Shown one piece after another: positions 19,888 through 28,682 of a DNA stretch of 64,000 bases. The notes under the pieces are model-generated. The model ran no database searches. It had not been told where the DNA came from and worked only from the letters and a program-made list of their open reading frames with translations. The DNA is from Pseudomonas sp. SCA2728.1_7 (GTDB taxonomy: Bacteria > Pseudomonadota > Gammaproteobacteria > Pseudomonadales > Pseudomonadaceae): positions 3,720,001 to 3,784,000 of the forward strand of contig NZ_CP073104.1 of NCBI RefSeq assembly GCF_018138145.1, in the 5' to 3' direction. Numbering within the stretch: the first letter of the stretch is position 1; each line of letters starts with the position of its first letter. The position numbers and the translations under genes are program-made.

Positions 19888-21411
19888 TCAGTGCAAATTC
19901 GATAGAACGTTGTGCAGCAGATTCGGGTTTTTCAATACGCTCGCGGCGGCGGCGATATCCGGCGCCAGCCAGCGATCCTGATCGTAGGCCGGGACGGTTT
20001 CACGCAGCAGTCGCCAAGCGACATCGGTGCCAGCGCCGAAGCGTTGTTCCTTGAGGAACTCAAACGCCTGCGCCGCCAGTAGATATTCGATGGCGAGGAT
20101 CTGCGTGCAGTTTTCCAGGGCGCGATGCAGCTTGAGCGCGGCGTTGGTGCCCATGCTCAGATGATCTTCCTGCAAGCCGGAAGTGATGTAGTTGTCGAGC
20201 ACCGCCGGTTGCGCCAATTGGCGGTTTTCCGCACACAGCGATGCGGCGACGTATTGGACAATCATCATCCCGGAGTTCACCCCCGGATTGGCCACCAGAA
20301 ACGCCGGCAATCCGCTGACGTGCGGGTTCACCAAACGATCGAGGCGACGCTCGGCGATCGAGCCGATTTCGGCCATGGCAATCGCCAGCAGATCCGCCGC
20401 CATCGCCACCGACTGCCCGTGCGGGTTGGCTTGCGACATCACCCGGAAGTTGTCCGGCGTACCCAGCAACAGCGGGTTATCGGTGCAGCCATTGAGTTCG
20501 GCTTCGACCTGTTTGATCGCATGATCGAGTTGATCGCGCGCGGCACCGTGTACCTGCGGGATCGAGCGAATACTCAGCGCATCCTGAGTGCGTATGCCTT
20601 TGCTCGACGCGATCACTTCACTGCCATCGAGCAAGGCGCGCAGATTGACGCCAACCTGCTGCATGCCCGGGTGCGGTTTCAGCGCGATGATTTCCGCATC
20701 GAACGCATCGATCTGGCCGCGCTGGGCTTCGAAACTCATGGCACCGATGACGTCGGCCCATTGCACCAATCGCGTTGCGTCGGCAATCGCCAGACAGCTG
20801 AGGCCGGTCATGCACGGCGTGCCGTTGACCAGGCACAAACCGTCCTTCGCGCCGAGTTGCACGGGTTGCAGGCCTTCTTCGGCCAGCGCCTGTTGCGCCG
20901 AGGTGATCTGCCCGCGATAGCTGACATTGCCGACGCCGAGCAACGCGATGCCGATGTGCGCCATGTGGGTCAGATAACCCACCGAACCTTGCGACGGCAC
21001 TTGCGGGGTGATGGCGCGATTGAGCAGTGCCAGCAGCGCTTCGACGACACGGCGATGAATGCCGGATTTGCCGTGGCTGTAGTTGTGGATTGCCGCGCAG
21101 ATGATCGCGCGAGTCTGCTCGTCGGCGAGTACCGGGCCGACGCCGCAGGCATGGCTGAGCAAGGTGTTGCGCGAGAGCTGGCTGAGCTGTTCGTCTTTCA
21201 GGGAAACGTTGGACAAACCGCCCAGGCCGGTGTTGACGCCATAGGCGCGCTCACCGCTTTCGACGATGCGCTGAACGATGCCTTGGGCGTTTTCGATGCG
21301 CGCCCAGGTGTCGCTGGACAGCTCGAGTTGAGCGCCGTGACGGGCGACGGCGACCACGTCCTGCCAACGCAGAGGGGCGCCGGTGATAACGATTTTTTCA
21401 GCCTGGGACAT
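19888..21411 (-). CDS. hutH1: HutH-family paralogue lacking the MIO triad
   Basis: This 507-residue protein is colinear with histidine ammonia-lyase, but the cofactor-forming Ala-Ser-Gly is replaced: GSVGYLTHMAHI stands where [12 protein letters not shown] is expected (codons 20968-20976). By alignment, Tyr in YGVNTG, His in LSHACGVG, Asn in NGTPC, Gln and Arg in QDALSIR and Glu in QEDHLSM are kept. The residues matching HutH Tyr280 and Phe329 are Leu and Pro. The reading frame is intact. I use the ATG at 21411, six bases after TGAGG; an ATG at 21423 has no ribosome site. It lies between hutV and canonical hutH. Ammonia-lyase activity by the MIO route is unlikely; its role is unknown. Confidence 0.9.
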   Translation of the reverse strand: MSQAEKIVITGAPLRWQDVVAVARHGAQLELSSDTWARIENAQGIVQRIVESGERAYGVNTGLGGLSNVSLKDEQLSQLSRNTLLSHACGVGPVLADEQTRAIICAAIHNYSHGKSGIHRRVVEALLALLNRAITPQVPSQGSVGYLTHMAHIGIALLGVGNVSYRGQITSAQQALAEEGLQPVQLGAKDGLCLVNGTPCMTGLSCLAIADATRLVQWADVIGAMSFEAQRGQIDAFDAEIIALKPHPGMQQVGVNLRALLDGSEVIASSKGIRTQDALSIRSIPQVHGAARDQLDHAIKQVEAELNGCTDNPLLLGTPDNFRVMSQANPHGQSVAMAADLLAIAMAEIGSIAERRLDRLVNPHVSGLPAFLVANPGVNSGMMIVQYVAASLCAENRQLAQPAVLDNYITSGLQEDHLSMGTNAALKLHRALENCTQILAIEYLLAAQAFEFLKEQRFGAGTDVAWRLLRETVPAYDQDRWLAPDIAAAASVLKNPNLLHNVLSNLH

Positions 21412-21450
21412 CATTAACCTCATCCGAACATTGATGCAGCTTCACCGACG

Positions 21451-21518
21451 CTATCGCGAGCAGGCTCACTCCTACAGGGGTACGCATTCCAACTGTAGGA
21501 GTGAGCCTGCTCGCGATG
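21451..21518. repeat. REP doublet (REPIN-like)
   Basis: The arms ATCGCGAGCAGGCTCACTCC and its complement face inward with a spacer containing tacgcattccaac. It separates hutV from the hutH paralogue inside the hut operon. Confidence 0.92.
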
Positions 21519-21545
21519 AGGCCCGCCCAGCCAACAAAAATCTAC

Positions 21546-22376
21546 CTAAACCACCGCAGCCCGCCGCTGCACAAACCGGTCAACATACTCATCCGCTGGC
21601 GAATGCAGGATCTCTCTCGGCGTACCAACCTGAATCAACTTCCCATCCTTGAGAATTGCAATGCGGTTACCAATACGCACCGCCTCGTCGAGATCGTGAG
21701 TGATGAAGACGATGGTCTTGTGCAAAGTCTTTTGCAGCTCCAGCAACTGGTCCTGCATCTCGGCGCGGATCAACGGATCCAGGGCACTGAACGCCTCATC
21801 CATGAGGATGATGTCGGTGTCCGCCGCCAAAGCACGGGCCAAACCGACACGCTGACGCATGCCGCCGGAGAGCTGGTGCGGGTATTTGTTTTCATAGCCT
21901 TTGAGGCCGACGGTGTTGATCCAGTGCAGCGCGCGTTCCGCGCACATTTGCTTGCTCTCGCCACGCACCTTCAAGCCGTAGGCGACGTTGTCGAGCACAG
22001 TCTTGTGTGGCAACAGGCCGAAGCTCTGAAACACCATGCTGATCTTGTGTCGGCGAAATTCGCGCAGGGCGTCCATGTCGTATTGCAGGATGTCGACACC
22101 ATCGACGAGGATTGCGCCGCTGGTCGGGTCGATCAGCCGGTTGAAGTGGCGCACCAGCGTCGATTTGCCCGAGCCGGACAGGCCCATGATCACGAAGATC
22201 TCGCCGGTGCCGATGCTCAGCGACAGGTCGTTAACGCCGACCACGCAACCGGTTTCGCTCAGCACCTGATCCTTGGTTTTGCCTTGGCCAACCATGGCCA
22301 AGGCATCCTTGGCGCGGTTGCCGAAAATCTTGAAGACGTTTTTGACTTCGATCTTGCTCACGGTTGCGTTGCTCAT
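21546..22376 (-). CDS. hutV: ABC transporter ATP-binding protein of the hut locus (ProV type)
   Basis: ATPase of a quaternary-amine/histidine-type importer, 276 residues. Visible motifs are Walker A GLSGSGKSTLVRHF, signature LSGGMRQRVGLARAL, Walker B IILMDEAFSALDP and the switch TFITHDLDEAVRIGNRI-like segment. It resembles ProV/OpuAA but lacks the C-terminal CBS domains of the glycine-betaine enzymes. It overlaps hutW by four bases. The position in the hut operon and the HutXWV set known from Pseudomonas suggest histidine import. Confidence 0.93.
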   Translation of the reverse strand: MSNATVSKIEVKNVFKIFGNRAKDALAMVGQGKTKDQVLSETGCVVGVNDLSLSIGTGEIFVIMGLSGSGKSTLVRHFNRLIDPTSGAILVDGVDILQYDMDALREFRRHKISMVFQSFGLLPHKTVLDNVAYGLKVRGESKQMCAERALHWINTVGLKGYENKYPHQLSGGMRQRVGLARALAADTDIILMDEAFSALDPLIRAEMQDQLLELQKTLHKTIVFITHDLDEAVRIGNRIAILKDGKLIQVGTPREILHSPADEYVDRFVQRRAAVV

Positions 22377-23224
22377 TTGCTCACCTCATGCCGTGGCCGA
22401 CCGTACGCCTGAGTAATGCGGTCGATGACCACTGCGAGAATCACGATCGCCAGACCGGCCTCGAGGCCACGTCCGACGTTGAGGGTCTGAATCCCCACCA
22501 ACACATCTTCACCGAGGCCACGGGCACCGATCATCGAGGCGATCACCACCATCGACAGGGCCATCATCGTGGTCTGGTTGATCCCGGCCATGATGCTCGG
22601 CAGGGCCAGCGGCAGTTGCACGCCGAACAGTTGCTGCCAGCGGTTGGCGCCGAAGGCGTTGATCGCTTCCATCACTTCGCCGTCGACCTGGCGAATGCCC
22701 AGATCAGTCAGGCGAATCAGCGGCGGCGCGGCGTAGATCACCGTGGCGAAAATCGCCGGCACCTTGCCGAGACCGAACAGCATCAGCACCGGGATCAGGT
22801 ACACGAAACTGGGCATGGTCTGCATGATGTCGAGCAGCGGCATCAGCACCGAACGCAGGCGATTGCTGCGTGCCGAAAGAATCCCCAGCGGGATGCCGAT
22901 CAGCACCGAAATGATCGTCGCGACCATCATCAGCGCGAGCGTCTGCATAAGCTTGTCCCACAGGCCAACGGCGCCGACCAGGAACAACAGACCGACGATG
23001 ACCGCCGTGGTCACGACTTTGCGCGTGGCGTGCCAGGCGACGACACCGACGATCGCCAGCATCAACCACCACGGTGCCGCACGCAGCAGGCCTTCGAGGT
23101 TGACGATGGCCCAGAGCAGGGTGTCCGAGATGTGGCGGAACACATCACCGTAGTTGGTCACCAGCGAATCGACCCAACCGTTGACCCAGTCGGCGATGGA
23201 AAAGGTAAAGCTTTCGGGAAACAT
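22373..23224 (-). CDS. hutW: ABC transporter permease of the hut locus (ProW type)
   Basis: Inner-membrane permease of 283 residues with about six or seven hydrophobic segments after a polar N-terminus (MFPESFTFSIADWVNGW). The coupling-loop region reads EAINAFGANRWQQLFGVQLPLALPSIMAG, typical of the ProW/OpuAB family. It sits between hutX and hutV, overlapping the latter by four bases. The other two parts of the transporter are adjacent, so the system is complete; a histidine substrate is inferred from the locus. Confidence 0.92.
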   Translation of the reverse strand: MFPESFTFSIADWVNGWVDSLVTNYGDVFRHISDTLLWAIVNLEGLLRAAPWWLMLAIVGVVAWHATRKVVTTAVIVGLLFLVGAVGLWDKLMQTLALMMVATIISVLIGIPLGILSARSNRLRSVLMPLLDIMQTMPSFVYLIPVLMLFGLGKVPAIFATVIYAAPPLIRLTDLGIRQVDGEVMEAINAFGANRWQQLFGVQLPLALPSIMAGINQTTMMALSMVVIASMIGARGLGEDVLVGIQTLNVGRGLEAGLAIVILAVVIDRITQAYGRPRHEVSK

Positions 23225-23307
23225 AAGCGGCTCTCAATCAGAAATCTCAATCAAGCGTTTACGGCATATCTCCCGGCCAGCCTCACGGTTGACCGGGAGG
23301 TATCGAC

Positions 23308-24276
23308 CTACAGCGCCGCGTCGATTTTCCTGGCTGCGTCTGCACTGACCCACGCATGCCAGACCTCAGGATGTTCCTTGAGGAAGATTTTCGCCAGTTT
23401 TGGCGACTCGATACGTTCCTTGGCCATGCGGCCCAGGTTCTGGTTCAACAGGTCGATCGGCAGGTTGACCTTTTCCAGCACGGCGACCAGTTCCGGGGCT
23501 TCGTCGTGGAAGGTCTTGGACAGGCCGACCTTGATGCTTACGGTCTTGTCGACGCCCGGTTTTTCTTCGAGTTTGACCAGATCCACCTGCCCCATCAGCG
23601 GAGTTGGCGACCAGTAGTAGAACAGGATCGGCTCGCCGCGCTTGTAGCTCGACAACACCGCCGCATCCAGCGCCGGGCCGGTGCCCGGGCGGAAATTGGT
23701 GTAGCTGCTTTCGAGGCCATAGCTTTTCAGCATTTCGCTGTTATCGAGTTCGCAGGTCCAGCCGGCCGGGCAGTTGTAGAAACGGCCCTTGGACGGCTCT
23801 TCGGCGTCCTTGAACACGGCAGCGTATTTGCCCAGATCAGCGATGTTTTTCAGGTCCGGGGCTTTCGGCTCAAGCTTGCGCTTGGCGTCGCCTTCGATCA
23901 CGTAACGCGGCACGTACCAGCCTTCGACAGCGCCTACGACAGGAGCGCCGACACCGACGACCTTGCCGGCCTTCTCGGCCTTGTTCCAGACCTCGCTGCG
24001 GCCGACCCACTCTTCGGCGAACACTTGAATATCGTTGCTGCTCAGGGCGTTTTCCATGGTGATGGAGTTGCCCGGCAAACTGTCGGTCTTGCAGTCGTAG
24101 CCTTTCTCCAGCACCACTTGCAGGACGTCGGTCAGCAGCATGCCGCTTTCCCAGTTCAGCCCGGCGAATTTCACCGGTTTGCCTGATTCGCACCAGCCGG
24201 CGGCTTGCGTCGCACCGGCACTGGCCAACAGGCCCATGGACAGCAATGTGGTCAGCAGGGTCTTGTTCGATTTCAT
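23308..24276 (-). CDS. hutX: ABC transporter periplasmic binding protein of the hut locus (ProX type)
   Basis: Periplasmic receptor of 322 residues for the HutXWV importer. The start is the ATG at 24276 (MKSNKTLLTTLLSMGLLASA), a Sec signal peptide ending TQAA; the 40 upstream codons in frame overlap the intergenic region. Family marks of OpuAC proteins are VKFAGLNWESGMLLTDVLQVVLE, the EEWVGRS segment and the C-terminal NLGRMAKERIESPKLAKIFLK. There is no lipobox. It lies between the NCS1 permease and hutW. A histidine ligand is inferred from the operon. Confidence 0.93.
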   Translation of the reverse strand: MKSNKTLLTTLLSMGLLASAGATQAAGWCESGKPVKFAGLNWESGMLLTDVLQVVLEKGYDCKTDSLPGNSITMENALSSNDIQVFAEEWVGRSEVWNKAEKAGKVVGVGAPVVGAVEGWYVPRYVIEGDAKRKLEPKAPDLKNIADLGKYAAVFKDAEEPSKGRFYNCPAGWTCELDNSEMLKSYGLESSYTNFRPGTGPALDAAVLSSYKRGEPILFYYWSPTPLMGQVDLVKLEEKPGVDKTVSIKVGLSKTFHDEAPELVAVLEKVNLPIDLLNQNLGRMAKERIESPKLAKIFLKEHPEVWHAWVSADAARKIDAAL

Positions 24277-24346
24277 TGTTGTGACGCTCCTAATCATGAA
24301 TTGGCTTACGGCAGTCAAGAGGCATCCAGCCCTGTCCACGTCCAAA

Positions 24347-25819
24347 TCAGGCCTGCGCCGCAGCGCGACCGGCCCCGCTTGTTTTAGGTTGTACAACGCT
24401 GTTCTGCTCGACCGGCAGAATCAGTTGATCGGGTACCGCGCTGTGCCATTTTTTCGCGCACACGTAATAGACGACGGCCGGCAGCACGAGGCCGATGATC
24501 CAGGAAATGTCCACATCACCGAGGGGGGCCACCAGCGGACCGGTATAGAACTTGGTGGAGATGAACGGCAGCTGCACCAGTACACCGAACACATAGACGC
24601 TGATGCCGAGCAGGTTCCAGCGACCGTAGCGACCGTTCGGATTGGCCAGAGCTGGCACGTCATAGCGCTCGCGGGTGATGCAGTAGTAATCCACCAGGTT
24701 GATCGCGCTCCACGGTGTGAAGAACGCCAGCAGGAAGAGGATGAAAGACTTGAACGCACCGAGGAACGAGTGCTGACCGAGCAGCGCGATCAGGGTCGCC
24801 GCGCCGACGATCACCAACACAAACACCAGACGCTGCATACGCGTAACGGTCAGGTGACCTTTGAAACCACTGATGATGGTCGCGATGCACATGAAGCTGC
24901 CGTAGGAGTTCAGCGTCGAGATGGTCACCTTGCCGAACGCGATGCTGAAGTACAGCAGCGCAGCGGTGGCACCGGTGCCGCCCAGACCGACGATGTAGGC
25001 GACTTCATGACCGGCGAACTGGCCGTTGGCCGAAGCGGCGGCGAACACACCGAGGATCATCGCCACCTGCGCGCCGACCACTGAACCGGCACCGGCGGCG
25101 AAGAAGGTTTTCACCGCCGAGGTGTTGCTCGGCAGGTAACGGGAATAGTCAGCCACGTACGGGCCGAAAGCGATCTGCCAGGAGGCCGCGAGCGACACTG
25201 CGAGGAGGAAGCTGCTCCAGCTGAAGTGACGGATCTGCAGAAGTGCGCCGACGTCGGTCTGGCTCATCAGGCGCCAGAACAGGAAGACGAAAGCGATCAC
25301 GCCAATCACGCTGGCAACACGGCCGATCCAGTGGATCACCCGATAACCGAGCACCGTGACCAGCACGATAACGCTGGCGAAAATCAGGATGCCGACGCTG
25401 TCGCTGACATTGAATAGCTGGCCTAACGCCTGACCGGAAAGCACGGTGCCGGTCGCGGTGAAACCCAGGTACATCAGGCATACCAAGACGATAGGGATTG
25501 CCGCACCATAGACGCCAAACTGCACGCGGCTGGAGATCATCTGCGGCAGACCGAGTTTCGGCCCTTGCGCCGCGTGCAGCGCCATCACGCCACCGCCGAG
25601 CAGTTGACCGATCAACAGACCGATCAGCGACCAGAACACATCACCGCCCAACACCACGGCCAAGGCCCCGGTGACAATCGCAGTGATTTGCAGGTTGGCA
25701 CCCATCCACAGGGTGAACTGGCTAAACAGACGACCGTGTCTTTCCGCTTCCGGGATGTAGTCGATCGAACGCCTTTCGATCAACGGTTTGTTGCCTGCAC
25801 GATCGGTGTTGACAGCCAT
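24347..25819 (-). CDS. hutT: NCS1-family permease of the hut locus (CodB-like; probable urocanate or histidine uptake)
   Basis: Nucleobase-cation-symport family permease of 490 residues with about twelve membrane helices, related to cytosine permease. Typical features are the soluble N-terminus (IERRSIDYIPEAERHG), the substrate-site helix with WQIAFGPYVADYSRY near residue 210 and the HxF-type segment LAFFTPWSAINLVDYY. It follows hutU in the operon after a REP doublet. In P. fluorescens SBW25, from memory, the equivalent gene (hutTu) imports urocanate, so urocanate is the better guess here. Confidence 0.88.
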   Translation of the reverse strand: MAVNTDRAGNKPLIERRSIDYIPEAERHGRLFSQFTLWMGANLQITAIVTGALAVVLGGDVFWSLIGLLIGQLLGGGVMALHAAQGPKLGLPQMISSRVQFGVYGAAIPIVLVCLMYLGFTATGTVLSGQALGQLFNVSDSVGILIFASVIVLVTVLGYRVIHWIGRVASVIGVIAFVFLFWRLMSQTDVGALLQIRHFSWSSFLLAVSLAASWQIAFGPYVADYSRYLPSNTSAVKTFFAAGAGSVVGAQVAMILGVFAAASANGQFAGHEVAYIVGLGGTGATAALLYFSIAFGKVTISTLNSYGSFMCIATIISGFKGHLTVTRMQRLVFVLVIVGAATLIALLGQHSFLGAFKSFILFLLAFFTPWSAINLVDYYCITRERYDVPALANPNGRYGRWNLLGISVYVFGVLVQLPFISTKFYTGPLVAPLGDVDISWIIGLVLPAVVYYVCAKKWHSAVPDQLILPVEQNSVVQPKTSGAGRAAAQA

Positions 25820-25871
25820 GATTCAACCTCTGTGGATTGTTCCGGGTTTTGTTCTTTTTTGGCTTTTGCTT

Positions 25872-25964
25872 TTGTAGGAGTGAGCCTGCTCGCGATTGCG
25901 GTGTGTCAGTCAGCAAATTTGCTGACTGTGCCGGCCTCATCGCGAGCAGGCTCACTCCTACAGG
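25872..25964. repeat. REP doublet (REPIN-like)
   Basis: The arms TGTAGGAGTGAGCCTGCTCG and its complement, about 45 bases apart, sit in the gap between hutU and the permease. The loop contains a further short palindrome around cagcaaatttgctg (25912-25925). Confidence 0.92.
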
Positions 25965-25974
25965 GGTTTTGCAT

Positions 25975-27657
25975 TTATTTGCCAGTAATCATCGGCAGGT
26001 TCAGGCCCTGTTCCCTGGCGCAGTCGATGGCGATCTGGTAACCGGCATCGGCGTGACGCATGACGCCGGTGGCCGGGTCGTTGTGCAGCACCCGCGCAAT
26101 GCGCTCGGCCGCTTCGTCAGTACCGTCACAGACAATCACCATCCCCGAGTGCTGCGAGAAGCCCATGCCGACGCCGCCGCCGTGGTGCAGGGAAACCCAG
26201 GTCGCGCCGCTCGCGGTGTTGAGCAAAGCGTTGAGCAGTGGCCAGTCGGACACGGCGTCAGAACCGTCCTGCATCGATTCGGTTTCGCGGTTCGGGCTGG
26301 CCACCGAGCCGGAGTCGAGGTGGTCGCGACCGATCACGATCGGTGCGGACAATTCACCGCTGCGGACCATTTCGTTGAACGCCAGACCGAGCTTGGCGCG
26401 CAGGCCCAGACCGACCCAGCAGATACGTGCCGGCAGACCCTGGAAGCTGATGCGCTCGCGAGCCATGTCCAGCCAGTTGTGCAGGTGCGCGTCGTCCGGG
26501 ATCAGCTCTTTGACCTTGGCGTCGGTTTTGTAGATGTCTTGCGGATCGCCCGACAGCGCCGCCCAACGGAACGGGCCGATACCACGGCAGAACAGTGGAC
26601 GGATGTAAGCCGGTACGAAGCCCGGGAAGTCGAAGGCGTTTTCGACGCCTTCTTCTTGCGCCATCTGACGGATGTTGTTGCCGTAGTCGAAGGTCGGAAT
26701 GCCTTGCTTCTGGAATTCCAGCATGGCTTTGACGTGTACGGCCATCGACTGTTTGGCGGCTTTGATTACAGCGGCCGGCTCGGTCTTGGCGCGGGCGCGG
26801 TACTCGTCCCAGGTCCAACCGGCTGGCAGGTAACCGTTGAGCGGGTCGTGGGCGCTGGTCTGGTCGGTGACCATGTCCGGGCGCACGCCACGCTTGACCA
26901 GTTCCGGCAGAATTTCTGCGGCGTTACCCAGCAGGGCGATGGAGATCGCTTTGCCTTCCTTGGTGTATTTGTCGATGCGCGCCAAGGCGTCGTCGAGGTC
27001 TTTGGCTTGCTCGTCGACGTAACGGCTTTTCAGGCGGAAATCGATGCTGACCTGTTGGCATTCGATGTTCAGCGAGCATGCGCCAGCGAGGGTTGCGGCC
27101 AGAGGCTGTGCGCCGCCCATGCCACCGAGGCCGGCGGTCAATACCCACTTGCCGGTGAGGTTGTCGTTGTAGTGCTGGCGACCGGCCTCAACGAAGGTTT
27201 CGTAGGTGCCTTGAACGATGCCCTGGCTGCCGATGTAGATCCAGCTGCCGGCGGTCATCTGGCCGTACATGGCCAGGCCTTTGGCGTCGAGTTCGTTGAA
27301 ATGCTCCCAGCTCGCCCAGTGCGGGACGAGGTTGGAGTTAGCGATCAGTACACGCGGGGCGTTGCTGTGAGTCTTGAACACGCCGACCGGCTTGCCGGAT
27401 TGCACCAGCAGGGTCTCGTCGTCGTTCAGGTTGGTCAGGCTCTCGACGATCTTGTCGTAGCACTCCCAGTTACGCGCGGCGCGACCGATACCACCGTAAA
27501 CCACCAGTTCTTTCGGGTTCTCGGCGACTTCCGGGTCGAGGTTGTTCATCAGCATGCGCAGCGGCGCTTCGGTCAGCCAGCTCTTGGCGGTCAGCTTGTT
27601 ACCGCGTGCGGCACGGATTTCGACGTCGCGAAACTTAGTCATTTTGTTATCAGTCAC
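25975..27657 (-). CDS. hutU: Urocanate hydratase
   Basis: Converts urocanate to imidazolonepropionate with tightly bound NAD, the second histidine step. The 560-residue protein matches the family along its length: [31 protein letters not shown], the NAD-site glycines in [12 protein letters not shown] (about residue 178), [17 protein letters not shown] and [15 protein letters not shown] keep the GTG at 27657 because GAGGAG lies about ten bases upstream; an ATG five codons later is possible. It is the first gene of the nine-gene minus-strand hut operon and has the sigma-54 promoter described separately. Confidence 0.97.
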   Translation of the reverse strand: MTDNKMTKFRDVEIRAARGNKLTAKSWLTEAPLRMLMNNLDPEVAENPKELVVYGGIGRAARNWECYDKIVESLTNLNDDETLLVQSGKPVGVFKTHSNAPRVLIANSNLVPHWASWEHFNELDAKGLAMYGQMTAGSWIYIGSQGIVQGTYETFVEAGRQHYNDNLTGKWVLTAGLGGMGGAQPLAATLAGACSLNIECQQVSIDFRLKSRYVDEQAKDLDDALARIDKYTKEGKAISIALLGNAAEILPELVKRGVRPDMVTDQTSAHDPLNGYLPAGWTWDEYRARAKTEPAAVIKAAKQSMAVHVKAMLEFQKQGIPTFDYGNNIRQMAQEEGVENAFDFPGFVPAYIRPLFCRGIGPFRWAALSGDPQDIYKTDAKVKELIPDDAHLHNWLDMARERISFQGLPARICWVGLGLRAKLGLAFNEMVRSGELSAPIVIGRDHLDSGSVASPNRETESMQDGSDAVSDWPLLNALLNTASGATWVSLHHGGGVGMGFSQHSGMVIVCDGTDEAAERIARVLHNDPATGVMRHADAGYQIAIDCAREQGLNLPMITGK

Positions 27658-27789
27658 GAAAGAGACTCCTCAGCGATCAATTCAAACCAACCCTGGCAGT
27701 GGGCAAGCAGCCTGTGCGCTTCGCTGCGCGACAAGCGAATCAGTGGACGCTGCGGAGAGTCTCGAGCGACTCATACGCATACGTCTTTA

Positions 27790-27803
27790 CTTGTACATAC
27801 AAG
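27790..27803. promoter_or_regulatory. HutC operator of the hutU promoter
   Basis: CTTGTACATACAAG is a perfect inverted repeat, six-base arms with a CA spacer, containing the TGTA-N2-TACA form reported for HutC of P. fluorescens. It covers the start point predicted from the sigma-54 box at 27808-27823, so a bound repressor would block initiation. Confidence 0.75.
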
Positions 27804-27807
27804 CATA

Positions 27808-27823
27808 TGCAATCAAGCGGCCA
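27808..27823 (-). promoter_or_regulatory. Sigma-54 promoter of the hutU operon
   Basis: On the minus strand TGGCCGCTTGATTGCA has the GG-N10-GC spacing and a perfect TTGCA at -12. The predicted start is near 27797, leaving a leader of about 140 bases before hutU. Sigma-54 and CbrB/NtrC control of hutU is established in P. fluorescens SBW25. Confidence 0.75.
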
Positions 27824-27935
27824 ACTTGTTGGAGGGGTATTCAAGAAAAATTACGGGCACGGCTGGAGAGCGCCTGAATCAAGGGTTCGGGCGTGGATGA
27901 ATTTTTTCGTGGGGATGATTTAGGGCGACGGGACT

Positions 27936-27983
27936 TTGTTACGTGAGCGTGGTTTTGCGCCACGCTGGGGCGTTCGGTAACAA
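27936..27983. promoter_or_regulatory. Nested inverted repeat upstream of hutU, candidate enhancer (CbrB-type)
   Basis: Outer arms TTGTTAC (27936-27942) and GTAACAA (27977-27983) enclose an inner palindrome GCGTGG...CCACGC (27947-27965). The element ends about 113 bases upstream of the sigma-54 box, a usual enhancer distance. GTTAC/GTAAC arms recall CbrB sites, but the 34-base spacing is wide. The 27658-28103 gap holds this element, the promoter, the operator and the repeat at 28017; no gene is seen in it. Confidence 0.4.
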
Positions 27984-28016
27984 GTTGGTGCGTGGGTTGG
28001 GAACACCCCAAAAGCA

Positions 28017-28092
28017 AAAGATCGCAGCCTTCGGCAGCTCCTGCACGGGGTTTGATGTACACCCTGGAGCTGCCGAAGGCTGCGATCTTTTA
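28017..28092. repeat. Second-class intergenic palindrome (GATCGCAGCCTTCGGCAGCTCC type)
   Basis: AAAAGATCGCAGCCTTCGGC and its complement are separated by about 30 bases and form a long near-perfect hairpin. This family differs from the GAGCCTGCTCGCGA repeats. It follows hutD and, with its T-run, could end the hutC-hutD transcript. Confidence 0.85.
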
Positions 28093-28103
28093 AGATTTCG
28101 GAA

Positions 28104-28673
28104 TCAGCGTGCAGTCAGTTCAATGACGCAGCAACCCGCATTGACGGACACTTCAACCAAGCCATTGTTGCCGTCCAGTTGCAGGCAATCATGTCGCCCC
28201 AACTGCGAAACACTGTCACCGATCCGGACTTCCAGCAACTCGCTGACACCGAACACCAGCACCGTCCCCGCCGAACTGAAGAACCGCTGCTCGCCGTCCA
28301 GCCACTGCAAACGCGCGCTGTAACGCTGTGGCGCGTAAATCAGGTTGAAGTCGCGAATCGCGCCACCGAGCAGCGTGCACGAAACCTGGCTTTCACCACT
28401 GAAGGCAAACGGGTCGAGCGGTAACAGCGCGCGCGTGTCGTCGCCGTCAACGCACAGGGTCATGCCATCCCCCTGCAACACGGTGATCACCCGCTGGTAA
28501 CCGGCGAAGGTCGAAAAGCCGCCCGACTCGGCGATATCGGCAATCGACAGACGCCAGCCAAAACCGTCCAGCCCTGCACCGGCATCACGGGTGATTTCTT
28601 CAGTGCTGCCGCCACCGTTTTTCCACGGCATGCGCGGGTAGCCTTCAGCGCGTAAAACCTTAAGTGCACTCAT
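28104..28673 (-). CDS. hutD: HutD, cupin-fold hut locus protein
   Basis: HutD-family protein of 189 residues, known as a bicupin without an assigned enzyme activity; in P. fluorescens SBW25 it is reported to limit hut expression. Conserved family stretches are MPWKNGGGSTEEI near the N-terminus, GFGWRLSIADIAESGGFSTFAGYQRVITVL (residues about 33-62) and DPFAFSGE. It lies nine bases after hutC on the same strand, so hutC-hutD form one unit divergent from hutF. A ligand in the urocanate range has been proposed for the family. Confidence 0.93.
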   Translation of the reverse strand: MSALKVLRAEGYPRMPWKNGGGSTEEITRDAGAGLDGFGWRLSIADIAESGGFSTFAGYQRVITVLQGDGMTLCVDGDDTRALLPLDPFAFSGESQVSCTLLGGAIRDFNLIYAPQRYSARLQWLDGEQRFFSSAGTVLVFGVSELLEVRIGDSVSQLGRHDCLQLDGNNGLVEVSVNAGCCVIELTAR

Positions 28674-28682
28674 TTATGCTCT

